From: Frateuria edaphi
GTDB lineage: Bacteria; Pseudomonadota; Gammaproteobacteria; Xanthomonadales; Rhodanobacteraceae
Reading direction: 5' to 3'
DNA: 64,000 nt
NCBI RefSeq assembly: GCF_021117405.1
Contig: NZ_CP088251.1
Span: forward strand, 3,676,501-3,740,500
Numbering within the stretch: position 1 is the first letter of the stretch; each line of letters starts with the position of its first letter. The position numbers were made by a program, and so were the translations under genes. Shown piece after piece: positions 40,447 to 56,178 of this stretch. A model generated the notes under the pieces. The model was not told the origin of the DNA, made no database searches, and was given only the letters and a program-made list of their open reading frames with translations.

Positions 40447-42078
40447 CTAAGACGACTGCGCGGCCCGTCCGTCCCCCGCGGCAGGCTGCGTGGCCAGTGC
40501 CATGCGCAGGGGCTCCAGCTGAGCGGCGTAATCACGCCACCTTCCCAGGTTGCGGGTATGGATCGATTCACGCACCTGCGCGCTGCTCGGCGTGGCGACC
40601 GGCGCCGTATTGCGCTCGGGTTGCAGGCAAGCCTCCTCCACGTCCAGACCGCAGTGGGCCAGGACCCGCTGGATGGTCGCGCCCGGGGCTTCCACGAGCT
40701 GGGCGTAAGGGACATCCAGCATCGCGCCAGGCAGGGCTGCGTGCCAGTGACGTGTCAGGCGCGCGTACTGTCCGTAATAGTGAGCCAGCGTTCCCAGATC
40801 GTAGCTGTGGGGCGAGATGTTGCCGAACATCGCCTTGAAGTTGGAAAAGCACGTATCCATCGGGTCGCGGACCATATGCAGGATCGGCGCATGTGGCAGC
40901 GCACGACGGATGAACGCAACCAATTGGATGTTTCCCGGCAGCTTGTCGATGTAGTAGCGCCGCCCACGCGCCCGCCACTGTGTCTGCCTGAGATAGCGCT
41001 GGCCCACCTGGCGAAGATCGATGTCGCCGATGCGGCCGACGACCTTGAGCAGGCTCCGGGCATTTGCGGGAAGGACGTCCGCGACCCAGTGAAGCTGCCG
41101 CCAGAAGTCGACAATCTCGCCCGCCGAAGCGACCTGCGAATGGCTGGACAGGATGCGGTCGAGCAGGGTGGTACCGGAGCGGGGCATGCCGACGATGAAA
41201 ATCGGTGTCGGTCCACCAAAAGCAGGAGCTTCCGCGTGATGCGGATCGTCCCGCGGAAGCTTCAGGAGCGCATCGGTCAGCGCTTCCTCCGTTGCCGCGT
41301 CATACGGGTTCAGCCGGCTCATCAGCGCGTTGCATCGCGCGAGCGCTTCCCACGCCTCCTCGTGACGCCCCAGGTCGTCGAGGGTCTTGAAGACCGAGTA
41401 CTCGAACTCGGCGCGCGCGAAAGCCGAAGCTGGATCCGACGGCGGGTCCGGCAGGGTGCCCAGTTGTTCGTACAGCCGCGCCAGGTGGTTCGACTCGACC
41501 GTCTGTCGCCGCAGATCGACGAGAACGGCGGCCGCATCACCAAACTGTGGCCACTGCTTCAGGCATTCCTCGAGCATCGCGCCAGCAGCTTCGGCTTGTC
41601 CGCTGAAATGGAGCAACATCGCATACAGGCGCCAGGAGTCGGGCGTCCGGATGCCGGCCTTCATCGCACGCTCGGCCATCTGGAGTGCTTCGGGTACATC
41701 CCCGATCATGAAGCGCAGATTCGCCTGCGTGGCCAGCAGGTCGGCCGGGGGGTCGGGTGCCTGCGCCAACAACTCCAGGCACGAACGTGCCGCCACGATT
41801 TCCCCCCGGGCGACCAGATACTGAACCAGGATGGCGATCAGAGGCGCATCCCTGGGCAGGCGACCGAGCGCCGCCAGCAATGGGCGGGTCGACGCTTGCA
41901 TCCGGCCCTGGCGGAACAGTGCCTCCGAAAGCTGGATGCTCGAGGCAAGGTCATTCGGTGCCTGCTGCAGGACGGATTCCAGGATGGCCTGCGCGGCGAC
42001 CCATTGCTCATTCTCGATGCAGGTCTTGGCACGTTGCCGAAGCGAAGCGAGCGAGCCGGGGCTGGCGGAGGTGGTCAT
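40447..42078 (-). CDS. TPR-repeat sulfotransferase
   Basis: A 543-residue fusion. The N-terminal half (about 15-250) is built of tetratricopeptide-like helical pairs (WVAAQAILESVLQQAPNDLA, DSWRLYAMLLHFSGQAEAAG). The C-terminal half is a PAPS-dependent sulfotransferase with the 5'-phosphosulfate loop IFIVGMPRSGTTLLDRIL (GMPRSGTT, 297-304) and a 3'-phosphate-binding region around ILHMVRDPMDTCFSNF. Such proteins transfer sulfate from PAPS to an unknown acceptor, possibly a protein held by the TPR domain. There is no signal peptide. It is convergent with the second TonB receptor. Confidence 0.88.
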   Translation of the reverse strand: MTTSASPGSLASLRQRAKTCIENEQWVAAQAILESVLQQAPNDLASSIQLSEALFRQGRMQASTRPLLAALGRLPRDAPLIAILVQYLVARGEIVAARSCLELLAQAPDPPADLLATQANLRFMIGDVPEALQMAERAMKAGIRTPDSWRLYAMLLHFSGQAEAAGAMLEECLKQWPQFGDAAAVLVDLRRQTVESNHLARLYEQLGTLPDPPSDPASAFARAEFEYSVFKTLDDLGRHEEAWEALARCNALMSRLNPYDAATEEALTDALLKLPRDDPHHAEAPAFGGPTPIFIVGMPRSGTTLLDRILSSHSQVASAGEIVDFWRQLHWVADVLPANARSLLKVVGRIGDIDLRQVGQRYLRQTQWRARGRRYYIDKLPGNIQLVAFIRRALPHAPILHMVRDPMDTCFSNFKAMFGNISPHSYDLGTLAHYYGQYARLTRHWHAALPGAMLDVPYAQLVEAPGATIQRVLAHCGLDVEEACLQPERNTAPVATPSSAQVRESIHTRNLGRWRDYAAQLEPLRMALATQPAAGDGRAAQSS

Positions 42079-42128
42079 GCAGCCATATTAGCCGGCCGTT
42101 CAGCGGGGCGGCGGCCGCCGAGCACGTG

Positions 42129-42881
42129 TCAATCGGTGTGCAGCTCGGCCACGAAATCGTAGATGTCGCCGCGATACCACGAGCTGGTGAATTCCACCAC
42201 GCGACCGTCGTCCAGGAAGCTGCGCCGCTCGATGCTCAAGCCCGCGCTGCCGGGGGCCACGTGCAGCAGGCGGGCGTGCTGGGCGCTGAGCGAGACCGCG
42301 CGAAGTCGCTGCAGGGCGCGGCGGGGGCGGGCGTTGCGTTGTTCCAGCGCTTCGTAGAGCGAATCGCGCACCGCCATGGGATCGGGGAGCACGCTGGCGG
42401 GCACCACGCTGCGCTCGATCGCCAGCGGCTCGTCGCCCGCGTAGCGCACGCGATGCAATCGCACCACCGCGGCGCCGGGCGAAAGATTCATTGCCATTGC
42501 CTCCTCCGGCGTGACCTCGCCGATACCGCGCTCGAAGAACTCCGATCGCGGATTCAGGCCGCGCGCGCGCAGGTCCTCGGTGAAGCTGGTCAGCCGCGAC
42601 ATCGGCTTGACGATGCGCTCGGCGACGAAGGTGCCGGCGCCGTGGCGCTGGGTCAGTAGGCCTTCCTCGACCAGGCCAGCGATGGCCTTGCGCACGGTCA
42701 CGCGCGAGAGGCCCAGCGCGTGGGAAAGATCGCGTTCGCTGGGCAACGCCTGGCCCGGCTCGATGTCACGGTGCTCGACCACGGTGCGGATCGCCCGGCG
42801 CAGCCGCAGGTAGGCCAGCGGCTGGCGCGTCTCGGGGCTGTCGCAGAGGCGGCGGTATTCGGCGGCGAGCGCGGTTTCCAT
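42129..42881 (-). CDS. GntR-family regulator with UTRA domain (HutC subfamily)
   Basis: A 250-residue repressor-type protein. The winged HTH has ALPSERDLSHALGLSRVTVR with KAIAGLVEEGLL and QRHGAGTFVAERIVKP. The UTRA effector domain occupies about 95-245 (VVRLHRVRYAGDEPLAIERS, ending EFTSSWYRGDIYDFVAEL). UTRA proteins usually sense sugars, sugar phosphates or histidine-pathway metabolites. It is divergent from the zwf-pgl-edd-eda operon, so a hexose-derived ligand and control of that operon are plausible inferences. In many relatives the RpiR-type HexR does this job, so a HutC-type regulator here is noteworthy. Confidence 0.9.
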   Translation of the reverse strand: METALAAEYRRLCDSPETRQPLAYLRLRRAIRTVVEHRDIEPGQALPSERDLSHALGLSRVTVRKAIAGLVEEGLLTQRHGAGTFVAERIVKPMSRLTSFTEDLRARGLNPRSEFFERGIGEVTPEEAMAMNLSPGAAVVRLHRVRYAGDEPLAIERSVVPASVLPDPMAVRDSLYEALEQRNARPRRALQRLRAVSLSAQHARLLHVAPGSAGLSIERRSFLDDGRVVEFTSSWYRGDIYDFVAELHTD

Positions 42882-42963
42882 GCCGGAACCATACCAATCT
42901 CACACCATTTGCGGCAAGCCGCCATGAAAACGTATGCATAGCGTCCACGCATGGCTGCGTAAT

Positions 42964-42983
42964 CTGGTATTTCACTGGTACCA
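42964..42983 (+). promoter_or_regulatory. Candidate operator upstream of zwf
   Basis: CTGGTATTTCACTGGTACCA contains CTGGTA twice, 11 bases apart (one helical turn), and ends in the perfect 8-bp palindrome TGGTACCA (42976-42983). TGGT/ACCA half-sites are typical of HutC-subfamily GntR proteins. A further ATACCA occurs next to the regulator start at about 42890. Assignment to the adjacent GntR protein is inference. Confidence 0.45.
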
Positions 42984-43043
42984 TCCTCGGCGCCCAGGCG
43001 GGATGGCCCATTCCGTCTGCCCAACCCGCAATCGAGGTGAACC

Positions 43044-44510
<1,467 letters not shown>

Positions 44511-44579
44511 CGCGAGGTTTCACCGGATGCTGGCAACGCGCTCCCGACACTGTCGAACCCTTTCTCCGCCAGTGTGCCC

Positions 44580-45293
44580 ATGACGATCTTGAACAACGCC
44601 GACACCCACCATTTCGCGGACGGTCGTGCGCTCGCCACGGCACTGGCCGGGCGCGTGGCCGATCGCCTGCGCGCGGGGTTGCTCGAGCGCGACTTCGCAT
44701 TGCTCGCCGTGTCCGGCGGACGCACGCCGCTACATTTCTTCGAGCTGCTGTCGCAGGCGCCGATGGACTGGTCGCGGGTGCAGGTGACCCTGGTCGACGA
44801 GCGCTGGGTGGACGAAAGCGATCCACGCTCCAACGCGCGCCTGGTGCGCGAGCACCTGCTGCAGCACGCCGCAGCCACGGCCCGCTTTGTGCCCTTGTAC
44901 ACCGGCGCCGCCACGCCGGAGGAAGGCCAAGCCGAGGCCGGCCGGCGCATCCATGCACTGCCGCTGCCGTTCGATGCGGTCGTGCTGGGCATGGGCCTGG
45001 ACGGCCACACCGCCTCGTTCTTCCCGGGCGGCGACCAGCTCGAAGCGGCGCTGGATCCGAACCAACCCAGCGGCGTGCTGCCGATGCGCGCACCCGGCGC
45101 TGGCGAGCCACGCATCACTCTCACGCTGGCCACCCTGCTCCAGACCCGCCACCTGTTCCTGCACATCGAAGGCGAAGACAAGCGCGACGTGCTGGCCCAG
45201 GCCCGGTTGGGGCTGGGTGCGGCCGCGCATTATCCGGTGCGTACCGTGCTGGCGCGCTCGCCGGTGCCGGTCGCCGTCTACTGGTGTCCCTGA
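44580..45293 (+). CDS. pgl: 6-phosphogluconolactonase
   Basis: This enzyme hydrolyses 6-phosphogluconolactone to 6-phosphogluconate. The 237 residues show the SugI/NagB-like fold signatures FALLAVSGGRTPLHFFELL, VQVTLVDERWVDESDPRSN and VVLGMGLDGHTASFFPGG. ATG 44580 is preferred over the GTG at 44574 six bases earlier. It lies 69 bases behind zwf and 50 bases before edd. Confidence 0.95.
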   Translation: MTILNNADTHHFADGRALATALAGRVADRLRAGLLERDFALLAVSGGRTPLHFFELLSQAPMDWSRVQVTLVDERWVDESDPRSNARLVREHLLQHAAATARFVPLYTGAATPEEGQAEAGRRIHALPLPFDAVVLGMGLDGHTASFFPGGDQLEAALDPNQPSGVLPMRAPGAGEPRITLTLATLLQTRHLFLHIEGEDKRDVLAQARLGLGAAAHYPVRTVLARSPVPVAVYWCP

Positions 45294-45343
45294 CTGTCGT
45301 TTGATCGCCGACCCATGGCCGGCAACGCTTTGGAGTTCCTGCA

Positions 45344-47161
45344 ATGAGTTCGCTGCATCCCGTCGTCGCCGAAGTCACCGCACGCCTCATCGAGCGCAGC
45401 CGCGGGAGCCGCGCGGCCTACCTCGCACGCATCGAGGCGGCCGCGGGAGGTGACGGCCCGCATCGCGCGCAACTGTCCTGCGGCAACCTCGCGCACGGCT
45501 TCGCTGGCTGCACCGGCACGGACAAGGCCGCGTTGCGCGAAGGCCGCGCGCCGAACATCGGCATCGTCACCGCCTACAACGACATGCTCTCGGCGCATCG
45601 GCCCTACGAGCGCTACCCGGCGCTGATCCGCGAACTCGCCCGCGAGTCCGGCGCCACGGCACAGGTCGCCGGCGGCGTGCCGGCGATGTGCGATGGCGTC
45701 ACGCAGGGTCGCGCCGGCATGGAGCTGTCACTGTTCTCGCGCGACGTGATCGCCATGGCCACCGCCGTGGCGCTCTCGCACGACATGTTCGACGGCGCGC
45801 TCTACCTGGGGATATGCGACAAGATCGTGCCAGGCCTCCTGATCGGCGCGCTCAGCTTCGGCCACCTGCCCGGCGCGTTCGTGCCGTCGGGTCCGATGCC
45901 TAGCGGCATTCCCAACGAGCAGAAATCGAAAGTGCGCCAGGCCTACGCCGAGGGCAAGGCCTCGCGCGCGGAGTTGCTGGAAGTCGAAGCGGCTTCCTAC
46001 CACAGCCCCGGCACCTGCACGTTCTACGGCACCGCCAACTCCAACCAGATGCTGATGGAGATCATGGGCCTGCAGCTGCCCGGATCCAGCTTCGTGGCGC
46101 CCGACACGCCACTGCGCGACGCGCTCACCCGCGCCGCGGTGCAGGCGGTGATTACCCATGCGGCGCCGGCCACGCGCCTGCCGCTGGGCCACATCGTCGA
46201 CGAGCGCGCGATCGTCAACGGCGTGGTCGGCCTGCACGCCACCGGCGGTTCGACCAACCACCTGCTGCACCTGGTCGCGATGGCGCGTGCCGCCGGCATT
46301 GCGCTCAGCTGGGACGACTTCGACGCGCTCTCCTCGGTGGTGCCGCTGCTGGCACGCGTGTACCCGAACGGCTACGCCGACGTGAACCAGTTCCACGAGT
46401 CCGGCGGCATGGCCTTCCTGATCGACCAGCTGCTCGATGCCGGCCTCTTGCATGCGGACGTGCAGACGCTCGCCGGCAAGGGCCTGGCTGCCTATACCTG
46501 CGTGCCGGAGCTCGACGGCGCCGGACGGCTGGCGTGGCGGCCGGTCAGCAAGCAGAGCGCCAACCGCGGCGTGCTGCGCGGCGCGGAGGAGCCGTTCCGG
46601 CCCGATGGCGGCCTGCGCCTGCTCGACGGCAACCTGGGCCGTGCGGTCATCAAGGTGTCCGCCGTGCCGGAGGACCGCCTGCTGATCGAAGCCCCGGCCG
46701 TGGTGTTCGACGACCAGGACGCGGTCCGCGTCGCCTTCGAACGCGGCGAACTCAATCGCGACTTCGTGGCGGTCGTGCGCTTCCAGGGCCCACAGGCGAT
46801 CGGCATGCCGGAACTGCACAAGCTCACGCCCACGCTCGCCGTGCTGCAGGATCGCGGCCATCGCATCGCGCTGGTCACCGACGGGCGCATGTCCGGCGCC
46901 TCCGGACGCGTGCCGGCGGCGATCCACGTCACGCCGGAAGCCGCCGCGGATGGGCCTCTGGCGCGCGTGCGCGAGGGCGACATGGTTCGCCTGGATTGTG
47001 TGAATGGACGTCTGGACGTCCTGGTCGATGCCGCCGAACTCGCTGCCCGCGCGCCCGCGGCGGGCAGCCAGGCCGCCCACCAGGCCGGCACCGGCCGCGA
47101 GCTGTTCGAGATGTTCCGCCGCAACGCCATGAACGCCGACCTCGGCGCTGGCGTGCTGTAA
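45344..47161 (+). CDS. edd: Phosphogluconate dehydratase
   Basis: This Fe-S dehydratase converts 6-phosphogluconate to 2-keto-3-deoxy-6-phosphogluconate. The 605 residues match the Edd/IlvD family. Signatures include [20 protein letters not shown], the cluster-region cysteines in [22 protein letters not shown] and [15 protein letters not shown], then [20 protein letters not shown]. It is the third gene of the Entner-Doudoroff operon. Confidence 0.97.
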   Translation: MSSLHPVVAEVTARLIERSRGSRAAYLARIEAAAGGDGPHRAQLSCGNLAHGFAGCTGTDKAALREGRAPNIGIVTAYNDMLSAHRPYERYPALIRELARESGATAQVAGGVPAMCDGVTQGRAGMELSLFSRDVIAMATAVALSHDMFDGALYLGICDKIVPGLLIGALSFGHLPGAFVPSGPMPSGIPNEQKSKVRQAYAEGKASRAELLEVEAASYHSPGTCTFYGTANSNQMLMEIMGLQLPGSSFVAPDTPLRDALTRAAVQAVITHAAPATRLPLGHIVDERAIVNGVVGLHATGGSTNHLLHLVAMARAAGIALSWDDFDALSSVVPLLARVYPNGYADVNQFHESGGMAFLIDQLLDAGLLHADVQTLAGKGLAAYTCVPELDGAGRLAWRPVSKQSANRGVLRGAEEPFRPDGGLRLLDGNLGRAVIKVSAVPEDRLLIEAPAVVFDDQDAVRVAFERGELNRDFVAVVRFQGPQAIGMPELHKLTPTLAVLQDRGHRIALVTDGRMSGASGRVPAAIHVTPEAAADGPLARVREGDMVRLDCVNGRLDVLVDAAELAARAPAAGSQAAHQAGTGRELFEMFRRNAMNADLGAGVL

Positions 47162-47172
47162 CCCCGGTACCT

Positions 47173-47201
47173 TGCAGGAGTCCCCAGGTGGACTCCCGCA
47201 A
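47173..47201. repeat. Short inverted repeat between edd and eda
   Basis: TTGCAGGAGTCC and GGACTCCCGCAA pair around a short loop in the 64-base edd-eda gap. It resembles the outer arms of family A and may modulate the relative expression of the two enzymes. Confidence 0.6.
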
Positions 47202-47225
47202 GACGCCCTCACCGCAGGAAAACCC

Positions 47226-47870
47226 ATGGCCTCGGATGCCTACCAGAACGAACTTGCCAGCCTCATGCGCCTCGCGCCGGTGATCCCGGTGGTCGTGATC
47301 GAGGACGCTCGCGCCGCCGTGCCGATGGCGCGTGCGCTGGTCGCCGGTGGCGTGCCAGCGATCGAGGTGACCCTTCGTACTCCCGCCGCGCTGGAAGCCG
47401 TGCGTGCGATTGCCGCCGAAGTCGAGGGCGCGGTGGTCGGCGTGGGTACGGTGCTGGGCGAGACCGACCTGCGCGCGGCGTACGAGGCCGGGGCCCGTTT
47501 CGCCGTATCGCCGGGAGTCACCCCGCGCTTGCTGGATGCGGCCGAGGACGTCCCGCTGGCCCTGCTCCCCGGCGCGGCCACCGCCAGCGAGGCGATGGGC
47601 TTGCTGGAACGCGGCTATCGCCACCTGAAATTCTTCCCGGCGGTACCGGCCGGCGGCGCCCGGCTGTTGGCTGCATGGGCCGGCCCGCTGCCGCAGCTGC
47701 GCTTCTGCCCGACCGGCGGCATCAGCGCGGCGAGCGCCGCCGAATTCCTCGCCCTGCCCAACGTGTTGTGCGTGGGCGGCTCGTGGCTCACCCCGGCGGA
47801 CAAGCTCGCCACCGGCGACTGGGCCGGGGTCGAGGCCCTGGCGCGCGCCGCCGCAAACCTGCGGGCCTAG
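47226..47870 (+). CDS. eda: KDPG/KHG aldolase (2-keto-3-deoxy-6-phosphogluconate aldolase)
   Basis: This class I aldolase splits KDPG into pyruvate and glyceraldehyde-3-phosphate, the last step of the Entner-Doudoroff pathway. The 214 residues include [10 protein letters not shown], the catalytic glutamate in AIEVTLRTP (E47), [10 protein letters not shown] and the Schiff-base lysine in HLKFFPA (K135), ending with [11 protein letters not shown] 47226 gives the family N-terminus. It is the last gene of the operon and is followed by a nested hairpin. Confidence 0.97.
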   Translation: MASDAYQNELASLMRLAPVIPVVVIEDARAAVPMARALVAGGVPAIEVTLRTPAALEAVRAIAAEVEGAVVGVGTVLGETDLRAAYEAGARFAVSPGVTPRLLDAAEDVPLALLPGAATASEAMGLLERGYRHLKFFPAVPAGGARLLAAWAGPLPQLRFCPTGGISAASAAEFLALPNVLCVGGSWLTPADKLATGDWAGVEALARAAANLRA

Positions 47871-47877
47871 ACTCTTT

Positions 47878-47948
47878 GCAGAACCCCGCTTGAGCGATGC
47901 TCTCGACCTTTGTTGGAGAGAACACATCGCCCACAGGTGGGCTTCTGC
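47878..47948. repeat. Nested inverted repeat (family D) behind eda
   Basis: Three coaxial arm pairs: GCAGAA/TTCTGC (47878-47883 and 47943-47948), GCGATG/CATCGC (47894-47899 and 47925-47930) and CTCTC/GAGAG (47900-47904 and 47916-47920). The CATCGCCC core and the flanking CCCAC blocks recur at 58557-58626. It separates eda from the convergent DUF1272 gene. Confidence 0.7.
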
Positions 47949-47955
47949 GGGCGGC

Positions 47956-48264
47956 TTACCGCCTTTCGGGCGCGAGGCCATCCAGTCGCGCCACCAGTGC
48001 CGCGTGCGCCGCCGCATCCACCGGCTTGTGCGTGACCGTGCCCGTGGCCGGGTAACGGCCGAGAAAATGGCCGTTCTTCCAGTCCCGCGCCGGCCGCACC
48101 GGCCGCGGCACGAAGCCCCCGCCGCAGTTGGGGCACACACCCTGCAGCACCTGTTCGACGCAGTCGTGGCAGAAGGTGCATTCGAACGAGCAGATGCGCG
48201 CGTCGGTCGACGAGGGCGGTAGCGGCTTGTCGCAGTGCTCGCAGGTCGGGCGAAGTTCGAGCAT
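47956..48264 (-). CDS. DUF1272 zinc-ribbon-like protein
   Basis: A 102-residue cytoplasmic protein whose first 55 residues carry eight cysteines in paired CxxC-like sets (RPTCEHCDKPLP, ICSFECTFCHDCVE, GVCPNCGGGF). This is the DUF1272 pattern and very probably binds zinc. The second half is a short unstructured-looking extension (LGRYPATGTVTHKPVDAAA). Function is unknown. It is divergent from the DMT permease gene. Confidence 0.9.
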   Translation of the reverse strand: MLELRPTCEHCDKPLPPSSTDARICSFECTFCHDCVEQVLQGVCPNCGGGFVPRPVRPARDWKNGHFLGRYPATGTVTHKPVDAAAHAALVARLDGLAPERR

Positions 48265-48380
48265 GGGAAGGCTCCGGTGGAGAGGCGTTCGTGGTGGGCC
48301 TGTGCGAACGGCAGACCGTAGATGGCGCGAGGGAAACCGCGCGTCCCCATTATTCTTCCGTCTTTGCCCAGGACTTCGCC

Positions 48381-49241
48381 ATGCCCTTCCTCCTGGCCGC
48401 CGCGCTGTGCAGCGTGCTGGTCTCGGTACTGCTCAAGCTTGCGCGCCGGCTGGACGTCGACGTGGGCCAGGCGATCGCCTGGAATTACGTGGTGGCCGCC
48501 GCGGCGAGCGCGCTGGTGTTCGCGCCAGCGCCATCGACGTTGCGCGCCGCCACCGGCGCGTGGCCGGCGCTGGCGGGGCTGGGCCTGCTGCTGCCGACCA
48601 TCTTCCTGGCGTTGGCCGGCTCGGTCCGCCACGCCGGCATCGTGCGCTCGGAAGTGGCGCAGCGGTTGTCGCTGCTGATCTCCCTGCTGGCGGCCTTCGT
48701 CCTGTTCGGCGAACCGCCGAGCGCCATCAAGGGCTGGGGCATTGCCGCGGGACTGGGGGCGCTGGTGAGCCTCGTGTGGCGGCCGGCCGGTGACGGCCAA
48801 GCGTCCGCTGGCGGCGGTCGCTGGACCTACCCGTTGCTGGTGTTCCTGGGCTTCGGCGTGATCGACGTGCTGTTCAAGCGCGTGGCTGGCGCGGGCGTGC
48901 CGCTGGGGGCGGCGCTGCTGGCGATGTTCTCGCTGGCGCTGCTGGTCTCGATCGTCCTGCAGGGATGGCGGCTGGCACGTGGCCGAGCGAACCTGGGCGC
49001 CCGCAGTCTCGCCGCGGGCCTGCTGCTTGGCTTGCTCAACTTCGGCAACATCCTGTTCTACCTGCGCGCGCACCAGGCGTTGCCGGGGCGGCCGGCGCTG
49101 GTGTTCGCGGGCATGAACCTGGGTGTCGTCGGGTTGGGCGCGCTGGCGGGGCTGCTGGTGTTCCGCGAGCGGCTCTCGCGCGTCAACCTCGCGGGCCTGG
49201 GCCTGGCCGTCGTGGCGATTGCCCTGCTGGCGCGGGGCTGA
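48381..49241 (+). CDS. EamA/RhaT-type drug/metabolite transporter permease
   Basis: A 286-residue inner-membrane protein with about ten hydrophobic helices and the two-repeat organisation of the DMT superfamily. The segments HAGIVRSEVAQRLSLLISLL with AAFVLFGEP, and ALVFAGMNLGVVGLGALAGL with LVFRERLS, are the typical ends of EamA repeats. Members export amino acids, nucleosides or metabolites; the substrate is not inferable. ATG 48381 is preferred because the upstream residues are not membrane-like. Confidence 0.88.
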   Translation: MPFLLAAALCSVLVSVLLKLARRLDVDVGQAIAWNYVVAAAASALVFAPAPSTLRAATGAWPALAGLGLLLPTIFLALAGSVRHAGIVRSEVAQRLSLLISLLAAFVLFGEPPSAIKGWGIAAGLGALVSLVWRPAGDGQASAGGGRWTYPLLVFLGFGVIDVLFKRVAGAGVPLGAALLAMFSLALLVSIVLQGWRLARGRANLGARSLAAGLLLGLLNFGNILFYLRAHQALPGRPALVFAGMNLGVVGLGALAGLLVFRERLSRVNLAGLGLAVVAIALLARG

Positions 49242-49318
49242 GAGTGACTTCTGGGGTATGAAGAGGCCGCCGGGCGCGCCTATGCTGGCCGCTTCCGTGT
49301 GCTCCGTGAGGTCGTTCG

Positions 49319-50914
49319 ATGCGCAAGCTTCCCCTCGTCGCGGCGCTGACCGCGCTGCTGATCGTTCCCGCTGCCTTCGCCGCCGACAAGGACAAGGCAC
49401 CCGACGAGACCAAACCCGATGCAGCGCTGGCCAAGCCGCGCAGCGCCGAGAGCACCGGTTCGGTGACCGTCGAGGGCAAGCGTGTCGACTACAAGGCGGT
49501 CGCCGGCACGCTGGTACTGCACGAGCACGGCGATCAGAGCGACGACCCGACCGTCAGCATGTTCTACGCCGCCTACTTCAAGCAGGGCGTGGATCCGTCA
49601 CGACGCCCGATCACCTTCATCTATAACGGCGGCCCCGGCTCGGCCACCGTGTGGCTGCACATGGGCGCGTTCGGCCCCAGGCGCGTGGTCACCAGCGACG
49701 ACAGCCACACACCGGCGGCGCCCTACGGCCTGGTCAACAACGACTACAGCCTGCTCGACGCCTCCGATCTGGTGTTCATCGACGCGCCCGGCGCCGGCTT
49801 CTCGCGCCTGATCGCCGACGAGAAGGACAAGTCCAAGCGCGACGAGCAGATGGACAAGCGCAAGAAGGCCGTCTACGGCGTCGACGGTGACGGCAAGGCC
49901 TTCGCGCAGTTCATCACCGAGTTCCTCTCCAAATACGGCCGCTGGAATTCGCCCAAGTACCTGTTCGGCGAGAGCTACGGCACGACCCGCTCGGCGGTGC
50001 TGGCCAACGACCTGGAGAACGAGGACAGCGTCGACTTGAACGGCGTGATCCTGCTCTCGCAGATCCTGTCGTTCGACACCAGCATCGACGGGCCCGAGTT
50101 CAACCCGGGCGTGGACCTGCCCTACGCGCTGGCGCTGCCGACCTTCGCCGCCACCGCCTACTACCACCACAAGCTGCCGCAGCCGCCGGCGCAACTGGAG
50201 CCGTTCCTGCGCGAGGTGGAACAGTACGCGCTGGGCGATTACGCCAGCGCGCTGATGCAGGGCGCGCACCTGGACGAGGCGCGCAAGCGCGCCGTGGCCG
50301 AGAAGCTGCACCAGTACACCGGCCTGCCCGTCGACTATCTGGTCAAGGCCGACCTGCGTGTCACCGGCGGCATGTTCGAGCACGAGCTGCAGTTCGATGG
50401 CGGATTCACCACCGGCCGCCTGGACAGCCGCTTCTCCGGTCCCGCGCTCGATCCGCTGGCCAAGGATTCCGAATACGACCCGCAGTCCTCGGCGATCAGC
50501 TCGGCCTACGTGTCGGCCTTCAACGACTACGTGCGCCGGCAGCTGAAATTCGGCGACGGCATGCAATACCGCCTGTTCGCCGACATCGATCACTGGGACT
50601 TCGCGCACAAGGCCCCGGGCGTGCACGGCGAGGCGCTGCAGCAGTCGACCAACGTGATGCCGGACCTGGCGATCGCGATGAAGACCAACCCGGACCTCAA
50701 GGTGTTCTTGAACGGCGGCTATTACGACCTGGCCACGCCCTACTTCGCGGCCGAATACGAAATGAGCCACCTGCCGATCCCGGCCTCGCTGCAGAAGAAC
50801 ATTTCCTACGCCTGGTACCCGTCCGGTCACATGGTCTATGCGCACGAGCAGTCGTTGAAGGAACTGCACGACAACGTGGCGAAGTTCATCGAGCAGACGG
50901 ACAACGTGAAATAA
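49319..50914 (+). CDS. Exported S10-family serine carboxypeptidase-like protein
   Basis: A 531-residue alpha/beta-hydrolase with a signal peptide (MRKLPLVAALTALLIVPAAFA). The S10 landmarks are all present: oxyanion segment FIYNGGPGSATVWLHMGAFG (NGGPGS at 103-108), FIDAPGAGFS, and nucleophile elbow LFGESYGTTRS (S219). A late aspartate lies in LNGGYYDLATP and the catalytic histidine in YPSGHMVYAH. Bacterial S10 proteins probably remove C-terminal residues from peptides in the periplasm. It complements the S9 peptidase elsewhere in the window. A single-gene unit. Confidence 0.92.
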   Translation: MRKLPLVAALTALLIVPAAFAADKDKAPDETKPDAALAKPRSAESTGSVTVEGKRVDYKAVAGTLVLHEHGDQSDDPTVSMFYAAYFKQGVDPSRRPITFIYNGGPGSATVWLHMGAFGPRRVVTSDDSHTPAAPYGLVNNDYSLLDASDLVFIDAPGAGFSRLIADEKDKSKRDEQMDKRKKAVYGVDGDGKAFAQFITEFLSKYGRWNSPKYLFGESYGTTRSAVLANDLENEDSVDLNGVILLSQILSFDTSIDGPEFNPGVDLPYALALPTFAATAYYHHKLPQPPAQLEPFLREVEQYALGDYASALMQGAHLDEARKRAVAEKLHQYTGLPVDYLVKADLRVTGGMFEHELQFDGGFTTGRLDSRFSGPALDPLAKDSEYDPQSSAISSAYVSAFNDYVRRQLKFGDGMQYRLFADIDHWDFAHKAPGVHGEALQQSTNVMPDLAIAMKTNPDLKVFLNGGYYDLATPYFAAEYEMSHLPIPASLQKNISYAWYPSGHMVYAHEQSLKELHDNVAKFIEQTDNVK

Positions 50915-50929
50915 GGCTCTCCTACGGGG

Positions 50930-51030
50930 AGGCATCCCGAGGTCGGGGGTACGGGCAAAGCCATCGAACGGATTGGCCTACCCTCACGCCGCCTTTCTCC
51001 TTCGTGGGAGAGGGGCTTTGGGTCGCGCGC
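50930..51030. repeat. Repeat-derived spacer (families B/C)
   Basis: The spacer behind the S10 gene carries GCCTACCCTCACGCCG followed by CTTTCTCCTTCGTGGGAGAG, a degraded CTCC/GGAG hairpin. No gene is supported here. Confidence 0.5.
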
Positions 51031-51070
51031 TTGCTATGCTCCCGGCGCCCCCGAAGCCGGTGAAGCCCCC

Positions 51071-51442
51071 ATGCGCGCCCTGATCGATCGCTACATCGAC
51101 GCCTACAACCGCCTGGACGTGGACGGCATGCTGGCCACGCTGCATCCGCAGGTGACCTTCGAGAACGTCACCGCGGGCGTCACCACCGTGCGCACCCAGG
51201 GCATCGAGGAGTTTCGCCGGCTGGCGCAGAGCACGCTGCCGCTGTTCGCGCGGCGGCGGCAGACGGTCACCGGTTATGTCGAAAGCAACGGCGTGGCGCA
51301 AGTGGGTATCGCGTTCGAGGGCGTGTTCGCGCTGGACCTGCCCAATGGCGCCATGGCCGGGCAGACGATCGCGTTGAACGGGCGCAGCGAGTTTCGCGTG
51401 CACGACGGACTGCTGGTGCATATCGCCGATATCAGCGACTGA
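51071..51442 (+). CDS. NTF2-like / SnoaL-like domain protein
   Basis: A 123-residue protein with the cone-shaped NTF2 fold pattern: MRALIDRYIDAYNRLDVDGM (N-terminal helices), LATLHPQVTFENV, and a C-terminal sheet with GQTIALNGRSEFRVHDGLLV. SnoaL-like proteins include small isomerases, hydrolases and ligand-binding proteins, so no activity can be assigned. It is a single gene convergent with lhr. Confidence 0.85.
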   Translation: MRALIDRYIDAYNRLDVDGMLATLHPQVTFENVTAGVTTVRTQGIEEFRRLAQSTLPLFARRRQTVTGYVESNGVAQVGIAFEGVFALDLPNGAMAGQTIALNGRSEFRVHDGLLVHIADISD

Positions 51443-51508
51443 GGCGGGCGGTTGTTGCGCCGACGTCGCGCCACGCGCCGCCGGGTAGGGTGTCCTCAGC
51501 CCACCTTC

Positions 51509-56059
<4,551 letters not shown>

Positions 56060-56178
56060 GGCGGCCAGGGCGGGTGCGACGTTCCCGATGATATAGGGGC
56101 TCCCGTCTCATACTTCGAGCCTGTTCAGGGCGCTGCCGTCGGGCTAGCTTAAGGAACAGGCGAAGACGAGGCAGGCGC

